Origin: Longimicrobium sp.
GTDB lineage: Bacteria; Gemmatimonadota; Gemmatimonadetes; Longimicrobiales; Longimicrobiaceae
Assembly (NCBI GenBank): GCA_030446945.1
Contig: JAUJMI010000036.1
Coordinates: forward strand, 1 to 6,520
Length of the DNA: 6,520 nt
Reading direction: 5' to 3'
Below the pieces are notes generated by a model. That model was given only the letters and a program-made list of their open reading frames with translations. It searched no databases and had not been told where the DNA came from. The position numbers were made by a program, and so were the translations under genes. This document shows, in pieces, positions 1 through 5,649 of the stretch (position 1 is the first letter of the stretch; each line of letters begins with the position of its first letter).

Positions 1-1671
1 TCGACCGCGCTGGGGCGCTTCGGCACCGACGTGGACGCCGACGACCTGCGCCACTTCAACCAGGCGCGCGAGGCGCTCTCCTCCTTTTTCCTCCTGGTGA
101 TCGCCGGCGAGTTCAACTCGGGGAAGAGCTCCTTCATCAACGCCCTCCTCGGCGAGAAGATCCTCCCCGAAGGCGTCACCCCCACCACCGACCGCATCAA
201 CCTGGTGCGCCACGGCGAAGAGCCGGGCGAGGAGATGGTGGAAGCGTACCTCCTGGAGCGGCGCCACCCCGCCGAGATCCTGCGCGACCTCAACATCGTC
301 GACACGCCCGGCACCAACGCCGTCATCCGCGAGCACGAGGAGCTCACGCGCGACTTCGTCCCCCGTTCGGACCTCGTGCTCTTCGTGACCTCGGCGGACC
401 GCCCCTTTACGGAAAGCGAGCGTGGCTTCCTGGAGCAGATCCGCACCTGGGGGAAGAAGATCGTCTTCATCCTCAACAAGATCGACCTGCTGCAGGACCC
501 CATGGACCGGCGGCAGGTGACCACCTTCGTCAGCGAGAACGCGGAGCGGCTGCTGGGTGAGGCGCCGCTGGTGCTTCCCGTATCCGCGCGGCAGGCAAAG
601 GAGGCGCGGGAGCAGAACGACGACGCGCTATGGAAGGCGAGCGGCTTCGCGGCGGTGGACGACTACCTGCTCAACACGCTCGACCAGGAGGAGCGCGTGC
701 GGCTGAAGCTCCTCAACCCGCTGAACGTGGGGCTCACCCTGGCGCGGAAGTACAAGGAGACCGCCTTCCAGCGGCTCAAGATGCTGGCCGAGGACGTGTC
801 CACGCTCCAGAACATCGACACGCAGCTCGCCGCATTCCACCAGGAGATGCTGCGTGACTTCGAGCCGCGGCTGGGGCGGATGGACGCGCTCCTTTCCGAG
901 ATGGAGGTGCGCGGCCTCAACTTCTTCGACGAGCGCATCCGCTTCGGCCGCATCCGGGAGCTGATGAACAGCGACGCGATCCGCCGCGACTTCGAGCGCG
1001 ACGTGGTGGGCGACACCCCGCGCGACATCGACGACGAGGTGGGGCGCGTCATCGACTGGATCGTGGAGCGCAACCTCAAGCTGTGGCAGGACATCAGCGG
1101 CTACATCGACCGCCGCCAGATCGCCCGGCACCGGGAGGGGATGATCGGCGAGGTGACCGGCAACTTCTCGTACAACCGCCAGGCGCTGCTGGACTCCATC
1201 GGCCGCGCCTCGCGCGAAGCGGTTGGCACCTACAACCGTGAAGCGGAGGGCCGCAAGCTGGCCGACGAGGTGCGCTCCTCGTCCGGCACCACGATGTTCG
1301 CGGGTGCGGGGATGGGCCTCGGCGTGCTGATGACGGCGCTCCTCTCCGGCGCGGTCGCGGACGTGACGGGGGTCGTGCTCGCCACCACGCTGGCGGCCAC
1401 CGGTCTGTACGTGATCCCCGCGCGCCGCCGCCAGGCCAAGTCGGAGTTCACCCAGAAGATTGCCGACCTGCGCAACCGCCTGCGCGACGCCCTCACGCGC
1501 CAGGTGCACGGCGCCATCAGCGACAGCACCGAGCGGGTCAACGAGAGCATCGCCCCCTATCGCCGGTTCGTGCAGGTGCAGCAGGACCAGCTCAACGAGG
1601 CGCGTGACGAGCTGGTGACCTCCGAGGACGCGCTGCTGAGGCTGCGAGGGGAGATCGAGGGGAAGAGGTAA
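1..1671 (+). CDS. Dynamin-like GTPase, 5' end outside the window
   Basis: Large GTPase of the bacterial dynamin family; such proteins bind membranes and remodel or protect them through GTP-driven assembly. The reading frame is open from base 1. The first in-window start, GTG at 31, leaves only about 25 residues before the P-loop, so the true start is probably upstream. Numbering from that GTG, all G motifs are visible: P-loop GEFNSGKS (26-33), switch threonines in TPTTD (50-54), DTPG (91-94), NKID (149-152) and a G5-like VSAR (184-187). Residues about 230-410 are charged, helical stalk-like sequence. Two adjoining hydrophobic stretches (about 422-443 and 445-463), followed by an Arg-rich patch, look like a membrane paddle or hairpin. 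The C-terminus (about 500-546) is coiled-coil-like and ends in a charged tail. There is no cysteine in the visible part. Families of this kind often occur as neighbouring GTPase pairs, so a partner may lie just upstream. Family confident; cellular role not determinable here. Confidence 0.9.
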   Translation, partial: STALGRFGTDVDADDLRHFNQAREALSSFFLLVIAGEFNSGKSSFINALLGEKILPEGVTPTTDRINLVRHGEEPGEEMVEAYLLERRHPAEILRDLNIVDTPGTNAVIREHEELTRDFVPRSDLVLFVTSADRPFTESERGFLEQIRTWGKKIVFILNKIDLLQDPMDRRQVTTFVSENAERLLGEAPLVLPVSARQAKEAREQNDDALWKASGFAAVDDYLLNTLDQEERVRLKLLNPLNVGLTLARKYKETAFQRLKMLAEDVSTLQNIDTQLAAFHQEMLRDFEPRLGRMDALLSEMEVRGLNFFDERIRFGRIRELMNSDAIRRDFERDVVGDTPRDIDDEVGRVIDWIVERNLKLWQDISGYIDRRQIARHREGMIGEVTGNFSYNRQALLDSIGRASREAVGTYNREAEGRKLADEVRSSSGTTMFAGAGMGLGVLMTALLSGAVADVTGVVLATTLAATGLYVIPARRRQAKSEFTQKIADLRNRLRDALTRQVHGAISDSTERVNESIAPYRRFVQVQQDQLNEARDELVTSEDALLRLRGEIEGKR

Positions 1672-1675
1672 CAGC

Positions 1676-1724
1676 GGGGAATGGGGAATGGGGGAATGGG
1701 GAATGGGGAACGGGGAACGGGGAC
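1676..1724 (+). repeat. GGGGAAT heptamer tandem array
   Basis: There are seven consecutive G-rich units: GGGGAAT, GGGGAAT, GGGGGAAT, GGGGAAT, GGGGAAC, GGGGAAC and a short GGGGAC. The array begins five bases after the TAA of the GTPase gene. With at least four G-runs separated by three-base loops, the plus strand fits the G-quadruplex pattern. Unit decay toward the 3' end (T to C, then loss of a base) looks like an ageing slippage repeat. A second array with the same unit, strand and position relative to a stop codon begins at 6444. Confidence 0.9.
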
Positions 1725-1774
1725 GACCCGTTGCGACAGGGTGCGTGCCCCGCGCCACCACAGCGATAGTCGTG

Positions 1775-1798
1775 GTAGGGGCGCGATTCATCGCGCCC
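1775..1798. repeat. GTAGGGGC-headed palindrome 1 (REP-like)
   Basis: A perfect 9-base inverted repeat pairs GGGCGCGAT (1779-1787) with ATCGCGCCC (1790-1798) around a 2-base TC loop, preceded by GTAG. There is no T-run on either side, so it does not look like an ordinary terminator. It shares its GTAGGGGC head with the palindrome at 1840-1865. From memory, GTAGGGGC...GCCCC palindromes occur as dispersed intergenic repeats in several bacterial phyla; that these two belong to such a family is inference. Confidence 0.6.
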
Positions 1799-1839
1799 TC
1801 CCCCTCCTCTCCTCGACCCGTGCGCGTCGCACCCATCTC

Positions 1840-1865
1840 GTAGGGGCAGCCCCACGTGGCTGCCC
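1840..1865. repeat. GTAGGGGC-headed palindrome 2 (REP-like)
   Basis: An 8-base perfect inverted repeat pairs GGGCAGCC (1844-1851) with GGCTGCCC (1858-1865) around CCACGT. The head GTAGGGGC (1840-1847) is identical to that of the palindrome about 65 bases upstream, but the arm sequence differs after it. The centre also contains the self-complementary CCACGTGG (1852-1859). Shared head with different arms suggests two members of a dispersed palindromic family rather than a local duplication. Confidence 0.55.
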
Positions 1866-1910
1866 GTCCCTTCCCCGCACCGCACGGCTGCAACCGACGC
1901 AAATGCATGC

Positions 1911-1948
1911 AAAACGCCCCTCCCCCAGGTAGTTATTGGGGGAGGGGC
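1911..1948 (-). terminator. Intrinsic terminator of the sigma/HEAT operon
   Basis: A 12-base perfect stem pairs GCCCCTCCCCCA (1916-1927) with TGGGGGAGGGGC (1937-1948) around a 9-base loop. Read on the minus strand, the stem is followed by GTTTTGC, giving a short U-run, and it lies 29 bases beyond the TAG of the last HEAT gene. On the plus strand no T-run follows, so the direction is minus. The U-run is only four bases long, but the G/C stem is very strong. Confidence 0.75.
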
Positions 1949-1977
1949 AGCGAGGTGACGAGCGGGGTGGGGGCCCC

Positions 1978-2772
1978 CTACCGCCCCAGCAGCTCCTCGA
2001 ACAGCGCCAGCGCGCGCGGATCCCCCGAGCGCCCGAGCCAGAACAGGGCCGTGCGGCGCAGCTCGGGGTCGCGATGGGTACGGGCGATGCGGATCAGCGC
2101 GGGGACCGCCTCGTCGTTGGGGCGCCGCGAAAGGGCGAAGACCGCCTGTTTGCGCAGATCCTGGTCGCCGTCGTCCTCCGCGATCTCCTGGAGGCCGCGT
2201 GTGGCGGCCTCGCTCGCTTCCTGGCTGAGCCAGAACACCGCGCCGCGCCTCACCTCGGCCGGGACCGACTCGCGGCGCGCGATCCGCAGCAGCGCCGGCC
2301 ACGTGGTCGCGCCCTGCGCCAGGGTGGCGGGGAAGATGGCGTCCCTGCCGGCTTCCGCGTCCGTGCCTCGCTCCGCGAGGGAGAGGAGGTAGTCGGATGC
2401 CTCGCCAGGCTCCACCGTCCCGAGGTCCGTGACGCGCTCGCCGCGGGCGCGGAACGGGTGCCCGACCCGCGTCTTGAGGCCGGTGACGCGGCCGCCGCGC
2501 TTCGTCAGCGACACGCGCACCGGGCCCTCGACGCACTCCTCCGTCTGCCGCACGCTGCCGTTGATGACCGCGCGGCGGCCCTCTCGGTTCCCGCGGCCGG
2601 TGGAGATCCCCTCCTCCCACCCGCACACCCCCGGCTTCGACGCGAAGGAGATGCGCACCTCTCCGTCCGGCGCGGCGGCGATCCGGCGGGCGAGGGATTC
2701 CTGCGCCTGCGCGTCGCCGACGGCCAGCAGGAGGGCTGCGGCGAGCGCGGCGCGAAACGTGGTCGTCTTCAT
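1978..2772 (-). CDS. Exported HEAT-repeat protein, short (264 aa)
   Basis: Predicted secreted or periplasmic scaffold protein; HEAT repeats usually mediate protein-protein contact, and no catalytic motif is visible. Residues 1-23 form a signal peptide ending in AQA. An N-terminal domain (about 24-125) has a beta-rich look and carries the only two cysteines, C50 and C80, a plausible disulfide. The C-terminal half has four HEAT-type units with the key Arg at 143, 175, 207 and 239, exactly 32 residues apart, each followed by a hydrophobic AVFWL-like helix face. The final unit (ELRRTALFWLGRSGDPRA) nearly matches the final unit of the gene upstream, and both proteins end within about 15 residues after it. 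The ATG at 2772 overlaps the upstream TGA as ATGA, so translation is probably coupled; a GGAG lies 11 bases before the start. It is the last gene before the terminator. I recall similar two-domain proteins in Gemmatimonadota; function unknown. Confidence 0.85.
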   Translation of the reverse strand: MKTTTFRAALAAALLLAVGDAQAQESLARRIAAAPDGEVRISFASKPGVCGWEEGISTGRGNREGRRAVINGSVRQTEECVEGPVRVSLTKRGGRVTGLKTRVGHPFRARGERVTDLGTVEPGEASDYLLSLAERGTDAEAGRDAIFPATLAQGATTWPALLRIARRESVPAEVRRGAVFWLSQEASEAATRGLQEIAEDDGDQDLRKQAVFALSRRPNDEAVPALIRIARTHRDPELRRTALFWLGRSGDPRALALFEELLGR

Positions 2773-4124
2773 GATCCGATGATCTCCGCCAGGGTCTGTG
2801 CGGCGCGTGGGTCGCGGGAGCGGCCCAGCCAGAACACCGCCTTCTGGCGCAGCTCGCGGTCCGAGTCGCGGCGGGCGATGGCGATCAGCTTGTCGATCGC
2901 GCCGGAGTCGCCCCGCTGCGCCAGGACGAAGATGGCCTGCTCCTTCATCTCACGATCGCGCAGCGAATCGTACGCGGAGGCCAGGTCGGCGCTGGTCACC
3001 CCGCTCGAGCGACCGGCCCAGAAGAGCGCCTGCTTTCGCACGTCGCCAGGCTGCGACGCGTCGGCGGCCACCGACAGCAGGAACCGCTCGTTCCCGCGGC
3101 TGCGCGCCATCGATGCCACCAGCTTCTCCTTCAGCTCCGCGCTGGCCGTGCGGCCAAAGAGCGTGCGCAGGTAGGCCGCGCTCCGCGGAGTGCCACGCTG
3201 GCTGATCCAGAAGATCGCCTTCTCGCGCAGCGCGGCCGGGTTGCCTTCACCCTCCGCGTAGGCGTGCAATGCCGTCTCCGCGGCGGGGCTGGAGTGCCGC
3301 GAGAGAGCGAAGAGCGCCTTTTCGCGCAGCTCCATCTCGCCCGAAGTGCGCAGGATCTCCTGGATCAGCTCAAGTGAGCGCTCCGTTCCCGACTGGGAGA
3401 GCCAGAACACGGCCTGCTCCCGCACGTCCTTGGACGGGTCGGTGCGCACCACGCGCATCAGGATCGTCTCCGCGGCGGGCGAGCCCTTGCGCGAGACCAT
3501 GAAGACGGCCTTCTCCCGCAGCTCCGCCGAGCACTCGTCGCGCCGCGCCAGGACACGCTCCAGAATGGGGAGGGCGCGGTCGGCGTCCATCCCCATGAGG
3601 GCGTTGAGGGCCGCGACGCGCGTGTCGTCGTCGCCGCAGGGGCCGCCGGGGCGGGCGGCGCGGACGGCGCTGCGCTCCACCTGGCGCGCGGCCTCGCTGT
3701 CGCCGCGGCGCCCCAGCTCGCCCCGGATGCGGGTGGCGAGCTCGCCCGCGTCGCCGCGGGTGGCGGCGCGGGGGTAGCGGGTGCGCTGCGCCTCCAGGGC
3801 ACCCAGCGCCGCCCGCAGCTCCGCGGGCGACCCGGTGCGGTAGCGCGAGAACGCCTCCCAGTACAGCGCGTCCGGCGTGTAGCGCGAGGTGGGGTGCTCC
3901 TGCCGGATGCGCTGGAAGAGACGCGCGGCGGCGGAGTACTCGCGCCGGTTGAGCGCCTCGCGGGCGGCGCGGTACAGCTCGTTCGCCGGGTCCCGCTGCC
4001 AGCGCGCGGCCGGCGGCAGCTCGGGGCCGGCCAGCGCCAGCACCGTCTCCGCGCGCTCCTGCGCCGCGAGCGGCGCGGCGGCGAGCGCGGCCAGGGCGGC
4101 GGCCAGCAAGGTTGTCCGCATCAT
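2769..4124 (-). CDS. Exported TPR plus HEAT-repeat protein (451 aa)
   Basis: Predicted exported scaffold. ATG 4124 is chosen because it overlaps the anti-sigma stop (TGATG) and has GGGAGA six bases upstream; GTG 4127 and ATG 4121 are the alternatives. Residues 1 to about 22 are a signal peptide ending LAAQ. Residues about 48-118 hold two TPR-like units (EALNRREYSAAARLFQRI; a second starting near ALYWEAFSRY), as in YbgF/CpoB-type TPR regions. HEAT units follow, with the key Arg/Lys at 169 (divergent), 203, 235, 267, 300, 332, 363, 394 and 426, a period of 31-33 residues. The consensus is roughly ELREKAVFWLSRSG. Unusually for HEAT repeats, the helix core is almost invariant. C163 and C198, flanking the first unit, are the only cysteines. 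The stop overlaps the next gene as ATGA. Its place behind a sigma/anti-sigma pair suggests a role in sensing or answering envelope stress, which is inference. Confidence 0.87.
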   Translation of the reverse strand: MMRTTLLAAALAALAAAPLAAQERAETVLALAGPELPPAARWQRDPANELYRAAREALNRREYSAAARLFQRIRQEHPTSRYTPDALYWEAFSRYRTGSPAELRAALGALEAQRTRYPRAATRGDAGELATRIRGELGRRGDSEAARQVERSAVRAARPGGPCGDDDTRVAALNALMGMDADRALPILERVLARRDECSAELREKAVFMVSRKGSPAAETILMRVVRTDPSKDVREQAVFWLSQSGTERSLELIQEILRTSGEMELREKALFALSRHSSPAAETALHAYAEGEGNPAALREKAIFWISQRGTPRSAAYLRTLFGRTASAELKEKLVASMARSRGNERFLLSVAADASQPGDVRKQALFWAGRSSGVTSADLASAYDSLRDREMKEQAIFVLAQRGDSGAIDKLIAIARRDSDRELRQKAVFWLGRSRDPRAAQTLAEIIGS

Positions 4125-4861
4125 CACGATTCTCCCAGTGTGTTTGAAGCCGCGGGGGGGACCACGGCGCGCATGCGGGGAAGTACGCCGCTCTCGTCGA
4201 TCGCGTCGCGCGCGAGGTCGACCTCGGCGCTGTCGCTGCGGAGCTGGGCGATCTGCACCAGCACCAGCTCCAGGTCCTGGAGGAGGCGCTGGAGCCGCGG
4301 GTCGTCCGCGGCGGGGGAGTCCAGCAGCAGCCGGGTGTTCGACAGCAGATCGTCCGCCCAGTGCGTCACCAGCGCCTGCGTCTGCGCGTCCGCCGACGAT
4401 TGCTGGAAGGAGGTGAGGAGCGCCCGCGACCGGCTCAGGTGCTCCACCGCGGCTACGTGATACGGGTCCGTCTGCGGCGCGGGCCTCGCGACCATTGCCA
4501 CTTCGGCCGGCGCGGACGCGCGCGGAAGCGTGCGCCCGATGCCGATCCCCAGCGCCAGCACGGCCGCCACTCCGACCGCCCAGCGCAGCGGCGGACGGGG
4601 GCGGCGGCGGGCGGCCAGCTCGTCCGCGGCCGCCAGCTCCACCCCCGGGTGCCCGATACGCGCCGCCACCTCCGGCCAGAGGGTGTGCGCGGGCGGCGAG
4701 TCGCTGAGGGCGGCGGCGTGCAGCGTCACGCGCCGCAGCTCGCCCAGCACCCGGCGGCAGCCCATGCAGTCGCGCAGGTGCCCGTCCAGCTCCGCGCGCT
4801 CGGCGGGGGCGAGCTCGTCGTCCAGGTATTCGGAAAGGCGGTCGGTCCAGGGGTCGTGCAT
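4124..4861 (-). CDS. Transmembrane anti-sigma factor with zf-HC2 domain
   Basis: Predicted inhibitor of the ECF sigma factor encoded just upstream. The N-terminus has the zinc-binding anti-sigma signature H28-x3-C32-x2-C35 (HLRDCMGC), preceded by the usual acidic helix (DRLSEYLDDELAPAERAEL). These are its only cysteines. An Arg-rich stretch (85-93) leads into one membrane helix (about 93-109, WAVGVAAVLALGIGIG), giving a cytoplasmic N-terminus. Residues about 132-210 outside the membrane are predicted all-helical, with a Leu-rich amphipathic stretch at 190-207, and could be the sensor. The ATG at 4861 is preceded by AAGGA six bases away. The sigma stop lies 10 bases upstream and its stop shares one base with the ATG of the long HEAT gene. 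How the signal reaches it (proteolysis or conformational change) cannot be read from the sequence. Confidence 0.9.
   Translation of the reverse strand: MHDPWTDRLSEYLDDELAPAERAELDGHLRDCMGCRRVLGELRRVTLHAAALSDSPPAHTLWPEVAARIGHPGVELAAADELAARRRPRPPLRWAVGVAAVLALGIGIGRTLPRASAPAEVAMVARPAPQTDPYHVAAVEHLSRSRALLTSFQQSSADAQTQALVTHWADDLLSNTRLLLDSPAADDPRLQRLLQDLELVLVQIAQLRSDSAEVDLARDAIDESGVLPRMRAVVPPAASNTLGES
4131..4136 (-). promoter_or_regulatory. Ribosome binding site deciding the long HEAT start
   Basis: GGGAGA on the minus strand lies 3, 6 and 9 bases before the three in-frame starts GTG 4127, ATG 4124 and ATG 4121. The 3-base spacing is too short, so ATG 4124 or 4121 is favoured over GTG. The site sits inside the last codons of the anti-sigma gene, consistent with coupled translation. 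Confidence 0.6.
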
Positions 4862-4867
4862 CGTTTG

Positions 4868-4872
4868 TCCTT
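4868..4872 (-). promoter_or_regulatory. Ribosome binding site of the anti-sigma gene
   Basis: AAGGA lies six bases before the ATG at 4861, and its first base is the last base of the sigma factor TGA stop. This placement supports both the anti-sigma start and translation from the same transcript as the sigma gene. Confidence 0.7.
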
Positions 4873-5462
4873 CAGGTCAGGTGCTGGCGGAGGATCATCC
4901 GGGCCCGGTGGAGCTGGCTCTTGGATGTCCCCACGCTCACGTTCAGCATCTCGGCGATTTCCTCGTGCCGGTACCCCTCCACGTCGAAGAGCACGAAGAT
5001 CTGCCGTGCCCCGTCCGGGAGGTGTTTGATCGCCCTCTCGAAGTCCATCTTCAGCTCCGGCGCGGCGGCGCGGCAGGAGATCGTCTCCAGCGCCTCCGCC
5101 CCTCCCTCGCGCCCCTGCCGCAGCGTCCGCAACGTCCGGCGCGCCAGGATCAGGTTCACCGCGAGCCGGTGGAGCCAGGTGCCGAACGCCGCCTCGCCGC
5201 GAAAGGTGCGCAGCTTCTCCCAGGCCCGCACGAAGACGTCCTGGGTCACCTCGTCGGCGTCGTCGTCGCCGATCATGCGGCACGCCAGGGTGTGCACGCG
5301 CGCCACGTGGTCGCGGTACAGCCGCCCGAACGCGTAGGCGTCGCCGGCCGCGGCGAGCGCGGCGTCTCCCGTGGGAGGGGGGTGCAGTTCCTGGATCAGC
5401 GGAGTGGCTCCGGGTCGGCGTCCGTTCCTGCTCGCACATCGTTGGACATCGGGATGGCCCAC
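4872..5462 (-). CDS. ECF (sigma-70 family) RNA polymerase sigma factor
   Basis: Alternative sigma factor that redirects RNA polymerase to stress promoters, probably held inactive by the anti-sigma factor encoded next. Numbering from GTG 5462 (196 aa), region 2 spans about 44-108 (AFGRLYRDHVARVHTLACRM, then DDADEVTQDVFVRAWEKL and GTWLHRLAVNLI). Region 4 spans about 138-194, with LPDGARQIFVLFDVEGY and the helix-turn-helix HEEIAEMLNVSVGTSKSQLH. The two-domain layout without region 3 is typical of ECF factors. The frame stays open far upstream, but that part is antisense to the 5650 gene and not credible. GTG 5462 has a G-rich AAAGGGGGG about 11 bases upstream. CTG 5399 starts just where the sequence begins to look like a sigma N-terminus (LIQELHPPPTGDAAL). 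ATG 5449, in the neighbouring frame, reads a plausible acidic N-terminus but ends at TGA 5398-5396. Family certain; start uncertain. Confidence 0.9.
   Translation of the reverse strand: MGHPDVQRCASRNGRRPGATPLIQELHPPPTGDAALAAAGDAYAFGRLYRDHVARVHTLACRMIGDDDADEVTQDVFVRAWEKLRTFRGEAAFGTWLHRLAVNLILARRTLRTLRQGREGGAEALETISCRAAAPELKMDFERAIKHLPDGARQIFVLFDVEGYRHEEIAEMLNVSVGTSKSQLHRARMILRQHLT
5396..5449 (-). other. Short ORF or displaced N-terminus before the sigma domain
   Basis: ATG 5449 opens a 17-codon frame (MSNDVRAGTDADPEPLR) ending in TGA at 5398-5396. The TGA overlaps the in-frame CTG of the sigma frame (5399-5397) as CTGA. The peptide is polar and acidic, as many ECF N-termini are, unlike the Arg-rich reading of the same DNA in the sigma frame. 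It could be a leader peptide coupled to a CTG start, or the real N-terminus cut off by a 1-base deletion or sequencing error. I see no good ribosome binding site right before ATG 5449. Confidence 0.35.
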
Positions 5463-5649
5463 AAGGTTGGAAGCCCCCCTTTCGGGCGTGCCGCGGGAGC
5501 GGTCCGCGTCTATGCCCTCCGTGTGACGCTCGCCGTTGCCCGTGGCCGGATCAAACCATCCGCCCTCCACGCGCATCAGAGGATGTGAACGCCGCCCGCG
5601 GCTTCCCCCCGGACGGGCGATTCCACACACGAACACGGCGAAACCCGAC
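5463..5649. promoter_or_regulatory. Divergent control region, sigma operon / DUF4097 gene
   Basis: These 187 bases separate the sigma operon (-) from the exported beta-repeat gene (+), so promoters for both should lie here. I could not find a convincing -35/-10 pair on either strand. TGTGAAC (5584-5590) has a GAAC core like many ECF -35 elements, but no clear -10 follows. TTCACA on the minus strand overlaps the same site and lacks a well-spaced -10. Two inverted repeats are present: CGGAT/ATCCG (5547-5551 with 5558-5562) and CGCCCG/CGGGCG (5593-5598 with 5614-5619). Either could be an operator or part of a 5' leader hairpin. Autoregulation by the sigma factor would be usual for this type of locus but is not shown. 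Confidence 0.4.

Larger units (their letters stand above)
1672..1977. other. Repeat-rich spacer between convergent genes
   Basis: This 306-base stretch separates the plus-strand GTPase gene from the end of the minus-strand sigma operon. I see no credible gene in it. In order it holds a GGGGAAT array (1676-1724), a complex of small inverted repeats (1739-1834), a second palindrome (1844-1865), the 8-base palindrome TGCATGCA (1904-1911) and a minus-strand terminator hairpin (1911-1948). Within the middle part, GGGTGCG (1739-1745) can pair with CGCACCC (1828-1834). That would enclose ACCAC/GTGGT (1757-1761 with 1772-1776), the 1779-1798 palindrome and the GTGCG/CGCAC hairpin (1820-1824 with 1828-1832). 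The whole block could therefore fold as one branched structure of about 96 bases. The pairings are read directly; folding in the cell is inference. Confidence 0.7.

Noticed and set aside
1779..1798. Palindrome as a terminator of the GTPase gene
   Set aside because: The stem is good but no T-run follows on either strand, and it lies more than 100 bases after the stop. A REP-like repeat is the better reading.
628..1908. Long minus-strand open frame (426 codons) opposite the dynamin-like gene
   Set aside because: It is His/Val/Arg-rich low-complexity sequence, reads through the GGGGAAT array as repeated HSP motifs, and lies antisense to a clear GTPase. It is a by-product of high G+C.
1592..2626. 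Minus-strand open frame (344 codons) spanning the spacer and the short HEAT gene
   Set aside because: It is Arg/Gly/Pro-rich, out of frame with the HEAT protein, crosses the terminator hairpin and both palindromes, and overlaps the end of the GTPase gene.
1936..3174. Plus-strand open frame (412 codons) across the HEAT genes
   Set aside because: It is antisense to the regular HEAT units, and its repeated motifs are the mirror of those repeats. No signal peptide, domain or ribosome binding site supports it.
3458..3802. Ala/Pro/Arg-rich minus-strand frame inside the long HEAT gene
   Set aside because: It is a shifted reading of the same strand with low-complexity composition; the HEAT frame explains the region fully.
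5536..5649. Earlier start for the DUF4097-like gene
   Set aside because: The added 38 residues are Arg/Pro-rich and would bury the signal peptide that begins at ATG 5650.
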